Shown one piece after another: positions 40,121 to 40,986 of a stretch of DNA of 40,986 nucleotides. The stretch spans positions 1-40,986 of the forward strand of contig JAERTA010000013.1 of NCBI GenBank assembly GCA_016845205.1. The letters run 5' to 3'. A program made the position numbers and the translations under genes. Source of the DNA: Gammaproteobacteria bacterium. GTDB lineage: Bacteria; Pseudomonadota; Gammaproteobacteria; PS1; Pseudothioglobaceae. How positions within the stretch are numbered: the first letter of the stretch is position 1; each line of letters opens with the position of its first letter. The notes beneath the pieces are model-generated. The model worked only from the letters and a program-made list of their open reading frames with translations, did not search any database and was not told the origin of the DNA.

Positions 40121-40168
40121 GTCTCTAAATTCTCGACATATTTACTGGTTTAATAATGGAGTAAAAAA

Positions 40169-40627
40169 ATGAATAAACCCTATAAAAGCATTATTGGACT
40201 GGCATTATTGGCATTATTTTTATCTGGCTGTGCGACACAGGCAGATAAGTCATATCCTTATCTTACCGAGCATACTGAAGCACTTAAAGATGGAAGGTAT
40301 GTTGATCCACGTACTGGTGTTGATTCTGCTGGTAGGCTGCCAAATGATCCTTATTATGGAGGTGATTCTGATTATGGGACAGCTGGTGGATCAGGCCCTA
40401 GTTACGCCACCTATAATAGTTATTTTAACCAGGGTAAAAGCTCACGAGACGGCGTTGATATAGGGATAAATCCATCACCTTTTGCTGGTAAATATACCCC
40501 TGATACTGGCACTTATGTCCCTTTGTATTTGGACAATTATAATGGGCCAGGTGATTCTACTGCGGATATGCGCGGTTTGGGTGTAGGCAAGCAAAGAGAT
40601 GAATTGATTCAACAAGAGCTTTATTAG
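40169..40627 (+). CDS. Putative lipoprotein, unknown function
   Basis: A 152-residue product with a lipoprotein signal and lipobox LSGC (lipidated Cys21). The mature part is Tyr/Gly/Asp/Pro-rich and looks partly disordered (DPRTGVDSAGRLPNDPYYGG, TPDTGTYVPLYLDNYNGPG). I do not recognise the family. GGAG stands upstream of the ATG. It is probably controlled by the divergent XRE repressor through the palindrome. Confidence 0.8.
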   Translation: MNKPYKSIIGLALLALFLSGCATQADKSYPYLTEHTEALKDGRYVDPRTGVDSAGRLPNDPYYGGDSDYGTAGGSGPSYATYNSYFNQGKSSRDGVDIGINPSPFAGKYTPDTGTYVPLYLDNYNGPGDSTADMRGLGVGKQRDELIQQELY

Positions 40628-40645
40628 ATATGTAATTTTAAAATT

Positions 40646-40717
40646 ATGAGGCCTTTAATTATAATTTTATTTTCCTTAACATCACCAGGCTCCTTAGCTT
40701 TTCCTGGTCAGATCTAG
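40646..40717 (+). pseudogene. Signal-peptide remnant of an exported protein gene
   Basis: A 23-codon frame MRPLIIILFSLTSPGSLAFPGQI followed by TAG. It looks like a complete Sec signal peptide with a cleavage site (SLA|F) and then stops, as in a truncated gene. No Shine-Dalgarno was identified. It may also be chance. Confidence 0.35.
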
Positions 40718-40842
40718 AAAATGCCTCTAATATTTTGCATGTAGGAGAATAAAAGGGGACGGAGCCCGTTTAATACAAACCCTTGTTAAGCCGCAGCTAC
40801 CATTTGTGAAACACAACAATTCTATAGCCTATAAAAAACGTC

Positions 40843-40870
40843 TATAATATAGTACAAAATAATGTACTAT
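40843..40870 (+). promoter_or_regulatory. Promoter and palindromic operator of the antitoxin gene
   Basis: TATAAT (40843-40848) is directly followed by the perfect inverted repeat ATAGTAC-N8-GTACTAT (40849-40870) covering the expected start site, the usual layout of a toxin-antitoxin autorepression operator. TTTGGAG follows. Confidence 0.65.
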
Positions 40871-40886
40871 TTTTTTGGAGTAATTT

Positions 40887-40986
40887 ATGAATTTTAACCA
40901 CGCATCTTTGTATAGTAGCGTTTCTGATTTAAGGAAGTCACCCACTCGAATTATTAAAGAAGCGAACCAAGAAGTTAACGCTATTT
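40887..40986 (+). CDS. Phd/YefM-family antitoxin, N-terminal part (cut by window edge)
   Basis: Not in the ORF track. The 33 visible codons read MNFNHASLYSSVSDLRKSPT then RIIKEANQEVNAI, matching the N-terminal DNA-binding part of Phd/YefM antitoxins (S-x-SDLRKxPxxII-x-A). The ATG is preceded by TTTGGAG and a palindromic operator. The partner toxin should lie just off the right edge. Confidence 0.75.
   Translation, partial: MNFNHASLYSSVSDLRKSPTRIIKEANQEVNAI

Noticed and set aside
40194-40463. 89-aa ORF inside the lipoprotein gene in another frame
   Set aside because: The lipoprotein frame has a lipobox, ribosome site and promoter; the alternative has none.

Overview
The window looks like a chromosomal core segment of a low-GC, chemolithoautotrophic gammaproteobacterium, most likely of the SUP05/Thioglobus sulfur-oxidiser type. 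The lineage is inferred from gene content and typical gammaproteobacterial gene orders: petABC-sspAB, rplY-pth-ychF, ubiE-ubiJ-ubiB, tpiA-secG-tRNA-Leu. A phosphoribulokinase gene marks the Calvin cycle. No rRNA, CRISPR array or intact insertion sequence is visible.

Left part (1-8664): the 5' end of secA (minus strand) is divergent from a dciA-like gene. The cytochrome bc1 operon petABC follows, then sspA-sspB, convergent bioD, a class 1B-type dihydroorotate dehydrogenase and leuS. Replication block (8657-17252, minus strand): dnaA-dnaN-recF-gyrB runs into prk (phosphoribulokinase) and a chromate-type transporter. The dnaA-dnaN gap carries clustered degenerate DnaA boxes and is a candidate oriC. 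Next come yqhA, tpiA, secG and tRNA-Leu(GAG).

Secreted-protein island (19224-21563): four consecutive plus-strand genes for small exported proteins lie between tRNA-Leu and tsf. One (171 aa) is built from seven Asn-Trp-Gly-Pro-Phe-type repeats followed by five 8-residue Ala-Lys-Gly-x-Ala-Asp-Ala repeats. It has a strong promoter, a near-ideal Shine-Dalgarno and a UUCG terminator. A neighbour shares almost the same signal peptide. The composition recalls sulfur globule envelope proteins, and this is my best candidate for an undescribed system.

Right part (21622-39334, minus strand): rpsB-tsf with a long structured leader and an unusual S2 C-terminal extension; rplY-pth-ychF-gpmI-rpe; a tightly packed nine-gene run aroQ-accB-accC-argC-erpA-gltA-ubiE-ubiJ-ubiB; dsbD with a duplicated N-terminal domain; and adk with a Cys4 zinc LID.

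Right edge (39335-40986): an AT-rich stretch full of inverted repeats, an XRE regulator divergent from a lipoprotein gene with a perfect 17-bp palindrome in the shared promoter, a gene remnant, and the truncated start of a Phd/YefM-type antitoxin gene behind its own palindromic operator.

Together the genes cover respiration, quinone synthesis, carbon fixation and central carbon metabolism, fatty acid initiation, replication, translation and protein export.
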